This document shows positions 1 to 5,007 of a DNA stretch of 5,007 nucleotides, piece after piece. A program made the translations under genes and the position numbers. The stretch covers positions 1-5,007 of the forward strand of contig JACQQT010000044.1 of the NCBI GenBank assembly GCA_016206815.1. The letters are read 5' to 3'. How positions within the stretch are numbered: the stretch's first letter is position 1; each line of letters opens with the position of its first letter. The notes beneath the pieces are model-generated. The model ran no database searches, was not told where the DNA came from, and saw only the letters and a list, made by a program, of their open reading frames with translations. The DNA comes from Candidatus Omnitrophota bacterium. Its GTDB lineage: Bacteria; Omnitrophota; Omnitrophia; Omnitrophales; Danuiimicrobiaceae.

Positions 1-465
1 CGTGATAAAAGACAGCGTAAAACAAGCATAGCCGAAGAAGGCCGATAGAATGTGAATCAAAAAATAATGGTTATGAAAATGCTTCAACAAAGCATCATTC
101 ACCGGAAAAGGAAAGAAGGCGGGAACCAAAAAAAGAACCAAAACCGGCGTTAAAATCAAACCGAAAGTCTCTCCTTTCAATTGACGCAATAAAATCAAAT
201 AAACAAACGCGAGCGACCAGGCAAAAAAACCGGAGGCCTCGCCCACCGTGGCAACCGGAAGATGAAAATCGGAAGGCATGCCCGGCACCGAGGTCAGTGT
301 CTGGACGAAAATCAAAAGCGTATGCGTCAAAAATCCCAGTTCGATCAAGCGCCCGGCCCAAGAAAAACGGCGGTTTTCCGTACGGAAAAATCCTCTCATA
401 AAAAACAAGAAAGCGATTCCGTAAAACACAACGACAACGGTCAGTAAAAAAATAGCGAAGTCCAT
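1..465 (-). CDS. hemX: HemX/CcsA-type cytochrome c assembly membrane protein, N-terminal part
   Basis: An open minus-strand frame begins at ATG 465-463 and runs 155 codons to the left edge without a stop. The translation is very hydrophobic, with about five likely membrane segments (roughly residues 2-23, 42-60, 76-94, 102-120 and 134-155) joined by short basic or polar loops. The patterns GEASGFFAWSLAFVYLILL (76-94) and HNHYFLIHILSAFFGYACF (131-149) resemble the CcsA/ResC/HemX family. CcsA/ResC delivers heme for cytochrome c maturation. HemX is the shorter relative found beside hemA and affects glutamyl-tRNA reductase levels in Bacillus. Placement just after a precorrin-2 dehydrogenase favours HemX, with hemA expected past the left edge. 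The missing C-terminal part, including any tryptophan-rich heme-handling motif, would decide between the two. There is no evident SD before the ATG. Confidence 0.82.
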   Translation of the reverse strand, partial: MDFAIFLLTVVVVFYGIAFLFFMRGFFRTENRRFSWAGRLIELGFLTHTLLIFVQTLTSVPGMPSDFHLPVATVGEASGFFAWSLAFVYLILLRQLKGETFGLILTPVLVLFLVPAFFPFPVNDALLKHFHNHYFLIHILSAFFGYACFTLSFIT

Positions 466-480
466 ATTGCGGGTGTTTTC

Positions 481-1065
481 TTAAACCTTTATTCCTAATG
501 TTTGGAATTCAGACCGGATGAACTTTTTAAAATATTGTTTCCGCTCTTGCATTGAATTTAACTTGCCTTTTGTTTTTTTGCGCTCACGGCCGAGGCGTTT
601 TGCAAGCTGGGCATATTCCCTGCCAAACTGCTTTTCTAATTTCTGCCTCAATATCTTGGATAAAAGCGGGCTTGCCCCGCCTGTTGAAATCGCGATCTGA
701 AGCGGCCCCCGCCGGAGGACCGAGGGGACGATAAACGTGCAATGTTTCGGGTCGTCCACCACGTTCACCAACACACCGTCTCGAACGCACCTTTCATAGA
801 CCGTACGATTAAACACCGAATCCGAGGTCGCGGCTGTGACCAACATCACGCCCTTAAACGTTTTGGGGATGCTGCTTTTCCGTTGAATCCGAATTCGGTT
901 TCGTTTCGCGAAATGAAGGAATGGTTCCGAAAAATCGCGGCTTGCGGCCGTCAATTTCGCTCCCGTTTGAACCAAACTGCGGGCTTTCCTCAGCGCGATT
1001 TCTCCGCCGCCGAAGAGAATTACTTTTTTGGCTTTCAAATTTAAAAAAGCGGGATAATAAATCAT
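481..1065 (-). CDS. sirC: Precorrin-2 dehydrogenase / sirohydrochlorin ferrochelatase family
   Basis: The 194-residue product matches the NAD-dependent precorrin-2 dehydrogenase family (SirC, Met8p, CysG N-terminal domain), which oxidises precorrin-2 to sirohydrochlorin on the way to siroheme, heme or cobalamin. Visible features are the opening YYPAFLNLKAKKVILFGGG with a Rossmann glycine loop (GGGEIALRKA, 19-28), VNVVDDPKHCTFIVPSV (100-116) containing Asp104, the family's catalytic aspartate, and the strongly conserved ISTGGASPLLSKILRQKLE (126-144). The CysG methyltransferase domain is absent, so this is a stand-alone enzyme; uroporphyrinogen methyltransferase must be encoded elsewhere. Whether it also chelates iron, as CysG and Met8p do, cannot be told. 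The C-terminal 45 residues are Lys/Arg-rich. Its ATG overlaps the stop of the preceding gene (ATGA, 1065-1062), with no SD upstream, which suggests translational coupling. A HemX-like gene follows after 15 nt. Confidence 0.93.
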   Translation of the reverse strand: MIYYPAFLNLKAKKVILFGGGEIALRKARSLVQTGAKLTAASRDFSEPFLHFAKRNRIRIQRKSSIPKTFKGVMLVTAATSDSVFNRTVYERCVRDGVLVNVVDDPKHCTFIVPSVLRRGPLQIAISTGGASPLLSKILRQKLEKQFGREYAQLAKRLGRERKKTKGKLNSMQERKQYFKKFIRSEFQTLGIKV

Positions 1066-2483
1066 GTCAATCTGAGATGATGCCTTTCCAAGAATTCCTC
1101 AAATTCATTCTCAAGCACAAACTTGGGAATCACCCGCAAACCGGTGATTTCGTGCACTGCCTGAATCGTTTCCTGATTCACCGGGTCCACCATGGCCAAT
1201 TCCAGCGACTCACCGGTCAACGAAAGCGGCACGACGCGATGGTCCCGGATGAACTCCTCCTCCAGCACACGAGCCAAATCTTCAGAAAGCGTGTGATGTT
1301 TTAAGCTCATGTAGTGGACGCTCAGCTTTTCTTCAAGAAACCGGCCGACGTCTTCCGTCGCAACCACTTTCATCCGAATCAAAACTTGACCGATTTTTTC
1401 TCCCGTTTCAATATGGCGGCGGAGCGCCTGATTTAACTCGCCTTCGGTAATTAGGCCGACCTCCAAAAGCATCTGTCCCAAAGGTTTGTTCCCTTTCCTT
1501 TCTTCCCCTTTGGGAGACAGGATTTTCGCGGATTCTTCCAGTGATTCAACCGGTTTTGCCCGGCGATCTTTCAAATAATGGCTCCCGGGCTGCGTCTTTA
1601 AATAAGATTTTACTTCCGCGGCATCCCGGGCAATTTCTCCCATATTCCGGTAAGGCCTGCTCTCGTTGGTCACGGCTGCGATGGAAAGACTCATCAACGG
1701 AAACTCAACGGGCACCCCGTTTCGATTTTTGACAAGCACCGACTTGCGCTTCCGATCCATCTCCTCATAGTAAGTCGGAATAATGCGGTCAAATTCCTGC
1801 AGGCATTCCTGTGCGAATTGAGTTTCCGATTCAAGATCCAATACCACGATAAAATCGTCCCCTCCGATATGGCCGATAAAACTCCCCCGGCCTGCCCCGA
1901 CTTTCTCAAGACTCTTCGCGATCAACTGAGCCAGATGCCGGATAATGCCGTCTCCCCGATCAAAACCGTACCGGTCGTTAAACGCCTTGAAATGATTGAT
2001 ATCCAGATAACAAACCGAGAAGAATTCATTCCGCTCCAAGCGCTTTTGGATGTTTGCTTCGATCGCAATACTGCCCGGAAGACCCGTCAGCGGATTGGCC
2101 TGAAGCCGTTCCCGAACGCGCGCCAGGTTCAGATTGATTCGAAGCTGAAGCGAGAAAGCATCGAAAGGTTTGATTAAGAAGTCATCAAAACCGCGATCTT
2201 GGCTGAGAACCAGCTGGCGCAGTTCGTTTTCTTCCGCCATAAAAATAACGGGGATGCTTAAACCCATCAGACTGTGTTTGATCTTCAAAGGCAGATCGAT
2301 ACCGTCAACTGCCTCCATCGAAGAACCGATCAACACGATGTCAAACCGAACTTTTTGGACGAGCCGGATGGCCTCATCGCTGTGAGTTGCCGAATAAACG
2401 TCGTAATTCCGGGCCCTCAGCCGTGTTTCAACGAGAGCCATCGTTGCAGTATCTTTTTCCGCTACCAACACCTTTAAAGACAT
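1062..2483 (-). CDS. Pseudo-receiver / GGDEF / MshEN (T2SSE_N) protein
   Basis: This 473-residue cytoplasmic protein has three parts. Residues 1-120 form a response-regulator receiver fold (KVLVAEKD start, FDIVL, IPVIFMAEE, DFLIKPFD with conserved Lys105), but the phosphoacceptor Asp is Gly53 (codon GGT, 2327-2325) and the usual Thr/Ser is Ala83, so it probably cannot be phosphorylated normally. Residues about 128-310 are a GGDEF domain: NPLTGLPG, DINHFKAFNDRYGFDRGD (metal Asp161, guanine-contacting Asn169 and Asp178), GHIGGDDF (204-211) and a closing GSHYLKDRR. No RxxD inhibitory site is visible. A charged linker (310-332) leads to residues 333-473, matching the N-terminal domain of GspE/PilB/MshE ATPases: LGQMLLEVGLITEGELNQAL, then the related IGQVLIRMKVVATEDVGRFL. 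Diguanylate cyclase activity is likely but unproven, because GGDDF differs from GGDEF/GGEEF. The stop overlaps the next start by 4 nt (ATGA). Confidence 0.9.
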   Translation of the reverse strand: MSLKVLVAEKDTATMALVETRLRARNYDVYSATHSDEAIRLVQKVRFDIVLIGSSMEAVDGIDLPLKIKHSLMGLSIPVIFMAEENELRQLVLSQDRGFDDFLIKPFDAFSLQLRINLNLARVRERLQANPLTGLPGSIAIEANIQKRLERNEFFSVCYLDINHFKAFNDRYGFDRGDGIIRHLAQLIAKSLEKVGAGRGSFIGHIGGDDFIVVLDLESETQFAQECLQEFDRIIPTYYEEMDRKRKSVLVKNRNGVPVEFPLMSLSIAAVTNESRPYRNMGEIARDAAEVKSYLKTQPGSHYLKDRRAKPVESLEESAKILSPKGEERKGNKPLGQMLLEVGLITEGELNQALRRHIETGEKIGQVLIRMKVVATEDVGRFLEEKLSVHYMSLKHHTLSEDLARVLEEEFIRDHRVVPLSLTGESLELAMVDPVNQETIQAVHEITGLRVIPKFVLENEFEEFLERHHLRLT

Positions 2484-2488
2484 CGGGT

Positions 2489-3286
2489 TTAAAAGCTCTC
2501 CTTCGCGCTTGGAAATTTTTTCCCGACGACATCCCGCCGGTACCGTGCAAGCGCTCTCCGAACGACTCTAGAAATTTGGGCGTAGCGCCGCACAAATCTG
2601 GGCTGGATGGCTGAGTCAAACCCCAGCAAGTCATGAAGCACCAGTATTTGCCCGTCCGTATCGGGACCGGCTCCGATCCCAATGGTCGGAACGCGAACTG
2701 AGCGCGTGATCCGCTTTCCTAAAACCTTTGGGACACATTCCAATACCATCGCAAATACGCCGGCCTCTTCAAGCGATCTCGCATCTTCTAAAATCCGGCC
2801 GGCATCGACTTGCGTTTTTCCCTGCACCCGATAACCGCCCAACTGACCGGCGGTCTGCGGCGTCATGCCGAGATGGCCCATGACCGGAATTCCAGAACGA
2901 ACCAATGCCTTCACCTGCGCAAGAATCGGTTTCCCGCCCTCCAATTTGACGGCGTGGGCGTTTGCTTCTTTTAAGAATCGCCTCGCATTCCTAAGCGCCG
3001 ATTCCACTCCTTGATAGGAACCGAAAGGCATATCCGCTACAATGAGTGCGTGTTTCGCCGCACGGCTGACTGCTTTTGCGTGATGGATCATCTCCCGCAT
3101 GGAAACCGGCAACGTTGATTCATAGCCCAAACAAACCATCCCCACCGAATCCCCCACCAAAACGATATCGATATCGGCTTCGTCCACCAGCTTGGCAAAC
3201 GGAAAATCATACGCCGTGAGCGCGGTAATTTTGCGCTTCTCTTTCAGCTTGCGGTTCAAAATATCTTTTACCGTGATGCGGCTCAT
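2489..3286 (-). CDS. panB: 3-methyl-2-oxobutanoate hydroxymethyltransferase
   Basis: PanB transfers a hydroxymethyl group from 5,10-methylene-THF to 2-oxoisovalerate, making ketopantoate, the first committed step to pantothenate and CoA. The 265-residue length is normal for this cytoplasmic TIM-barrel enzyme. Diagnostic segments are TALTAYDFPFAK (21-32), VGDSVGM (44-50, metal-ligand Asp46), ADMPFGSYQ (84-92, metal-ligand Asp85), VKLEGG (113-118), PVMGHLGMTPQ (134-144), the catalytic-glutamate region VLECVP (181-186, Glu183) and IGIGAGPDTDGQILVLHD (202-219). All expected active-site residues are present. It starts 2 nt after the folD stop; its folate donor is the substrate of FolD, which gives the adjacency metabolic sense. 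The usual partners panC and panD are not in the window. The region before the ATG is A/G-rich but has only a weak SD. Confidence 0.97.
   Translation of the reverse strand: MSRITVKDILNRKLKEKRKITALTAYDFPFAKLVDEADIDIVLVGDSVGMVCLGYESTLPVSMREMIHHAKAVSRAAKHALIVADMPFGSYQGVESALRNARRFLKEANAHAVKLEGGKPILAQVKALVRSGIPVMGHLGMTPQTAGQLGGYRVQGKTQVDAGRILEDARSLEEAGVFAMVLECVPKVLGKRITRSVRVPTIGIGAGPDTDGQILVLHDLLGFDSAIQPRFVRRYAQISRVVRRALARYRRDVVGKKFPSAKESF
2498..2503 (-). promoter_or_regulatory. Candidate Shine-Dalgarno site for the GGDEF-like gene
   Basis: The minus strand reads AAGGAG inside the last codons of panB, 14 nt before the ATG at 2483. The match to the anti-SD is strong but the spacing is longer than the usual 5-10 nt. 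No other start codon lies in that frame nearby. Translation may also be coupled to panB, whose stop is 5 nt upstream of the ATG. Confidence 0.4.
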
Positions 3287-3288
3287 CG

Positions 3289-4164
3289 TTACTTTTTCTG
3301 CTGAATGGCGAGAGCGGTCACTAAATTTTCCATGAGGGTCATCACGGTCAGAGGACCTACACCGCCCGGAACCGGCGTGATGAAAGCCGCCCGTTTCCTG
3401 GCGGTTTCGAATTCGACATCTCCGACGGTTTTCCCTTCCACTCGATTAATGCCCACATCGATAACAATCGCACCTTCCTTGACCCACGCGCCGGGAATGA
3501 GCGCGGGTTTACCCGCCGATACGACCAAGATATCTGCGCGCCGAACATGTGATTCAAGCGTCCCGGATTTAAATGTCCCGGTATGACAAATCATGCTGGT
3601 TACTTTTTTCCCGATCAAAAGTAAAAAAGCCGGGAGCCCGACGACCTTGCTGGATCCGATCACCACGCCTTCTTTTCCGTAAAGATCGACTCCCGTTTCT
3701 TCAATGAGTCTGAGGCAAGCCCTGGCCGTACAGGGAGCGAGTCCTTCTTTATTCATTAATAGGCGTCCTAAGTTGCGCGCGGTAACCGCCTCAACGTCTT
3801 TGTCCGGATGAATGGCGTCTAAAACGCGGTCTGTGCGGAATGATTTCGGAAGCGGCATCTGGACAATGATGCCGTGAACGCGGGGATCCCGATTGGCCCG
3901 CTCAATTTCCCCGATCAAGTCCTGCTCCGTCGCATTGGGGCCCAAAGAGGTAGTCTCATGTTTCGCGCCGACGGATTCGGCGGCGCGTCTTTGGGACTTG
4001 AGATAGAGTTCTGAGGCGTGATCTTCTCCCACCTGGATGGCGCGAAGGGCCGGCACCGTTCCAAGCTTTTGCGAATACACTTCGATTTGCTTTTGAATTT
4101 CGCTTCGAAGCTTTTCGGCTATTTTTTTACCTTCCAGAAGTTTCGCTTCCATCACACGTTCCAT
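3289..4164 (-). CDS. folD: FolD-type methylene-THF dehydrogenase with altered cyclohydrolase site
   Basis: This is a full-length FolD (291 aa), which interconverts 5,10-methylene-THF and 5,10-methenyl-THF and, in most bacteria, also hydrolyses the latter to 10-formyl-THF. Family marks are AKLLEGKKIA (7-16), QVGEDHASELY (44-54), GIIVQMPLP (98-106, conserved Gln102), the Rossmann loop GSSKVVG (170-176), CHTGT (193-197) and PGGVGPLTVMTLMEN (266-280). Three changes stand out. The catalytic lysine four residues after Tyr54 is Gln58 (codon CAA, 3993-3991). The folate-site motif KDVDG reads KDVEA (122-126). The usual GRS of the cofactor loop is GSS (Ser171). By family knowledge the lysine is required for cyclohydrolase, less so for dehydrogenase, so this is probably a dehydrogenase-only enzyme partnered by the gene upstream. 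ATG 4164 has no clear SD; Met5 (4152) is a plausible alternative start giving MEAKLLEGKK. Confidence 0.96.
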   Translation of the reverse strand: MERVMEAKLLEGKKIAEKLRSEIQKQIEVYSQKLGTVPALRAIQVGEDHASELYLKSQRRAAESVGAKHETTSLGPNATEQDLIGEIERANRDPRVHGIIVQMPLPKSFRTDRVLDAIHPDKDVEAVTARNLGRLLMNKEGLAPCTARACLRLIEETGVDLYGKEGVVIGSSKVVGLPAFLLLIGKKVTSMICHTGTFKSGTLESHVRRADILVVSAGKPALIPGAWVKEGAIVIDVGINRVEGKTVGDVEFETARKRAAFITPVPGGVGPLTVMTLMENLVTALAIQQKK

Positions 4165-4167
4165 ACG

Positions 4168-4758
4168 TTAATCAAACTTGGCTTTTGAATGCCTTTCTTT
4201 TAATTTTGTAATCGCTTCCTCACAATGAGCGCGCTCTTTTTCATCTTTCATGTAAACCGCGTTGATATGCGCCGTCGCAAGCGCGCCCTCAAAAGCGCCG
4301 CCCAAGAGTCCGCTCGCGACCACAAGATCATTGCGGATAGAGCCCTTCGCGCAAGAATCGATGCTGCTTAAAAATTCCTTTGCCATGACAATCAGCATGG
4401 CGAGATCGGCCTGGAGCCGGAACGAATTTTTAAGCGCCGCTTCAATTTTTCCATGAGTTTTTGCGGGATCTTGAATTTTTTTCGCCTCGGAATAAGAGGA
4501 TATGACCTCCTGATAAACCTTGGGATCCAAATCAATCACGTCAGAGGCATTTTGATGCATGCGTTCCAGGGTTTCGATCACCTTGTTTAAGTTTTCTTTT
4601 TTCTCCCCCGTTTGCTTCTTGATGGAAATGCGGGCCACCATCAGCATCAGCCCAATTCCCAAAGCAGCCACCAAAGCAGACGTGCCCCCGCCGCCCGGAA
4701 TGGGTTCGTCGGTTGAGAGTTTTTGCAGGTATTCTTTTATGGAACTATCGATATACAT
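4168..4758 (-). CDS. fchA: Cyclodeaminase/cyclohydrolase family protein, probable methenyl-THF cyclohydrolase
   Basis: This 196-residue soluble protein belongs to the formiminotransferase-cyclodeaminase (FTCD C-terminal) family. Supporting features are the early glycine loop PIPGGGG (19-25) followed by an Ala/Leu-rich helix, the D-x-D segment IDLDPKVYQEV (75-85) where the family usually has DEDAxAF, a long central helix region, and the late segment NDLVVASGLLGGA (143-155). Length is typical of the stand-alone form. Family members either release ammonia from 5-formimino-THF or hydrolyse 5,10-methenyl-THF to 10-formyl-THF. There is no histidine-degradation gene nearby and folD begins 3 nt downstream, so cyclohydrolase is the better inference. 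The ATG at 4758 was chosen because it leaves about 20 residues before PGGGG, as usual; no in-frame start lies between it and the promoter. It has no SD directly upstream. It is the first gene of the operon. Confidence 0.82.
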   Translation of the reverse strand: MYIDSSIKEYLQKLSTDEPIPGGGGTSALVAALGIGLMLMVARISIKKQTGEKKENLNKVIETLERMHQNASDVIDLDPKVYQEVISSYSEAKKIQDPAKTHGKIEAALKNSFRLQADLAMLIVMAKEFLSSIDSCAKGSIRNDLVVASGLLGGAFEGALATAHINAVYMKDEKERAHCEEAITKLKERHSKAKFD

Positions 4759-4760
4759 GT

Positions 4761-4801
4761 AGAGAAAAATAAGGCGGGATGAGGTGTCCCGCTTTACTCC
4801 T
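4761..4801 (-). promoter_or_regulatory. Leader hairpin with U-rich tail and upstream SD-like AGGAG
   Basis: In the presumed leader, the arms 4795-4787 and 4779-4771 can pair as a 9-bp stem (six GC-rich pairs GCGGGA/TCCCGC, one G-U wobble and two A-U pairs) with a 7-nt loop (4786-4780). The RNA then continues with AUUUUUCUCU. This resembles an intrinsic terminator, yet it lies downstream of the promoter and only about 12 nt before the fchA ATG. The only SD-like sequence, AGGAG (4801-4797), sits just upstream of the stem, 38 nt from the ATG, and folding the hairpin would bring it to roughly 13 nt. Attenuation and hairpin-bridged ribosome binding are both possible; which one operates cannot be seen from sequence. 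Confidence 0.55.
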
Positions 4802-4824
4802 AAGGGATTGATTTTAAAGGAGAT

Positions 4825-4853
4825 AGTATAATTCAGACACGAGAAAGTGTCAA
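4825..4853 (-). promoter_or_regulatory. Sigma70-type promoter for the fchA-folD-panB operon
   Basis: On the minus strand, TTGACA (4853-4848, perfect -35 consensus) is followed by exactly 17 bp and then TATACT (4830-4825, five of six matches to TATAAT). It lies between the nrdJ terminator and the first operon gene, in the right orientation. Initiation would be expected near 4818, giving a leader of about 60 nt before the ATG at 4758. There is no extended -10 TG. The match suggests strong constitutive housekeeping-sigma transcription; no operator-like inverted repeat overlaps the promoter itself. Confidence 0.85.
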
Positions 4854-4876
4854 GGAAAGTGTGTGAGTTTCCTTAC

Positions 4877-4908
4877 AAAAAAAGGGGACAGGCCTAGGCC
4901 TGTCCCCT
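4877..4908 (-). terminator. Palindromic intrinsic terminator after nrdJ
   Basis: Positions 4883-4908 form a perfect 26-nt inverted repeat, centred on CCTAGG with arms AGGGGACAGG and CCTGTCCCCT. On the minus strand the hairpin is followed by seven T residues (4883-4877), the classic intrinsic terminator pattern. It lies 11 nt past the nrdJ stop codon. On the plus strand the hairpin is followed by TATTTTAA, so weak bidirectional activity is possible, but no plus-strand gene is seen to its left that would need it. Confidence 0.85.
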
Positions 4909-4919
4909 ATTTTAACCTC

Positions 4920-5007
4920 TTAAGAACAGCCGATCGAATTGCCGCAATTCAAGCATTTATAACAAGCTCCGCTGCGGACGGTCAGATGACCGCACAAGTT
5001 ACACATC
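4920..5007 (-). CDS. nrdJ: C-terminal end of class II (B12-dependent) ribonucleotide reductase, partial
   Basis: The minus-strand frame ending in TAA at 4922-4920 encodes 28 visible residues with six cysteines: CNLC, then CYKCLNC, then a final Cys two residues before the stop. This Cys-rich tail, with the wording GACYKCLNCGNSIGCS, closely resembles the C-terminus of adenosylcobalamin-dependent ribonucleotide reductases as I remember it. In that family the tail cysteines are thought to re-reduce the active site and/or bind zinc. The enzyme makes deoxyribonucleotides in the cytoplasm without needing oxygen. The gene continues beyond the right edge, so its catalytic core cannot be checked. The ATG at 5006-5004 is internal, not a proposed start. 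A terminator follows only 11 nt after the stop, so the gene is probably not cotranscribed with the operon downstream. The family call rests only on the short tail; another zinc-ribbon protein is possible but less likely. Confidence 0.8.
   Translation of the reverse strand, partial: MCNLCGHLTVRSGACYKCLNCGNSIGCS

Noticed and set aside
95..361. 88-codon minus-strand open frame rich in Phe and Arg
   Set aside because: It overlaps the HemX-like frame on the same strand in another frame; the HemX frame has membrane segments and family motifs, and this one does not.
742..1304. Overlapping plus-strand open frames (742-1044 and 921-1304) opposite the precorrin-2 dehydrogenase gene
   Set aside because: They lie antisense to a well-conserved gene, overlap each other in different frames, have no recognisable domain and no promoter or SD; they are coding-strand shadows.
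1818..2177. 119-codon plus-strand open frame inside the GGDEF-like gene
   Set aside because: Antisense to the conserved GGDEF core; its composition mirrors reverse-complemented codons and it shows no domain.
2428..2682. 84-codon minus-strand open frame across the panB end and the start of the GGDEF-like gene
   Set aside because: Out of frame with both conserved genes and without recognisable features.
3991..3999. Lys56 of FolD as the catalytic lysine, which would make the enzyme normal
   Set aside because: The catalytic lysine is four residues after the conserved Tyr; Lys56 is two residues after Tyr54, and the flanking motifs align without any gap, so Gln58 (CAA) occupies the site.
4759..4919. 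Possible small leader peptide or riboswitch between nrdJ and fchA
   Set aside because: After the SD-like AGGAG no start codon with a sensible reading frame follows before the fchA ATG, and the roughly 60-nt leader is too short and simple to match a known folate (THF) or cobalamin riboswitch.

Overview
The window reads as one tightly packed operon on the minus strand (about 4758 down to 1 and beyond the left edge), preceded by the tail of an unrelated minus-strand gene at the right edge. Every supported gene is on the minus strand. Base composition is moderate and looks even throughout. There is no sign of a mobile element, CRISPR array, tRNA or rRNA. The organism is probably an uncultivated, Gram-negative-like bacterium with an anaerobic or microaerobic style of life. 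Clues are a class II (B12-dependent) ribonucleotide reductase tail, a cyclodeaminase-family protein beside FolD, siroheme/heme genes, and a diguanylate-cyclase-like protein fused to a type II secretion/type IV pilus ATPase N-terminal domain. An Omnitrophota-like or Nitrospirota/deltaproteobacterial-like source would fit, but this is a low-confidence guess from gene style only.

Layout, read in the direction of transcription (right to left). 5007-4920: last 28 codons of a class II ribonucleotide reductase (nrdJ), followed by a strong palindromic terminator (4883-4908). 4853-4825: a near-consensus sigma70-type promoter with TTGACA, a 17-bp spacer and TATACT. About 4818-4759: a leader carrying an SD-like AGGAG and then a GC-rich hairpin followed by a U-rich run, directly before the first gene. 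4758-4168: cyclodeaminase/cyclohydrolase-family protein (fchA-like). 4164-3289: folD. 3286-2489: panB. 2483-1062: pseudo-receiver/GGDEF/MshEN protein. 1065-481: precorrin-2 dehydrogenase (sirC/CysG N-terminal type). 465-1: N-terminal 155 codons of a HemX/CcsA-type membrane protein. Intergenic gaps are 3, 2, 5, -4 and 15 nt, so one transcript is very likely.

Functional logic. FchA-like and FolD act on the same C1-folate intermediates, and PanB consumes 5,10-methylene-THF, the substrate of FolD, so the first three genes form a C1-folate-to-pantothenate block. The last two genes begin a siroheme/heme block that probably continues past the left edge with hemA and others. The GGDEF-like gene sits between the two blocks and has no obvious metabolic link to either.

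The most interesting point is that this FolD has Gln at the position of the catalytic lysine needed for the cyclohydrolase half-reaction, plus Asp-to-Glu and Gly-to-Ala changes in the folate-site KDVDG motif. The gene immediately upstream encodes a protein of the family that includes stand-alone methenyl-THF cyclohydrolases. The pair therefore looks like a split dehydrogenase + cyclohydrolase replacing bifunctional FolD.
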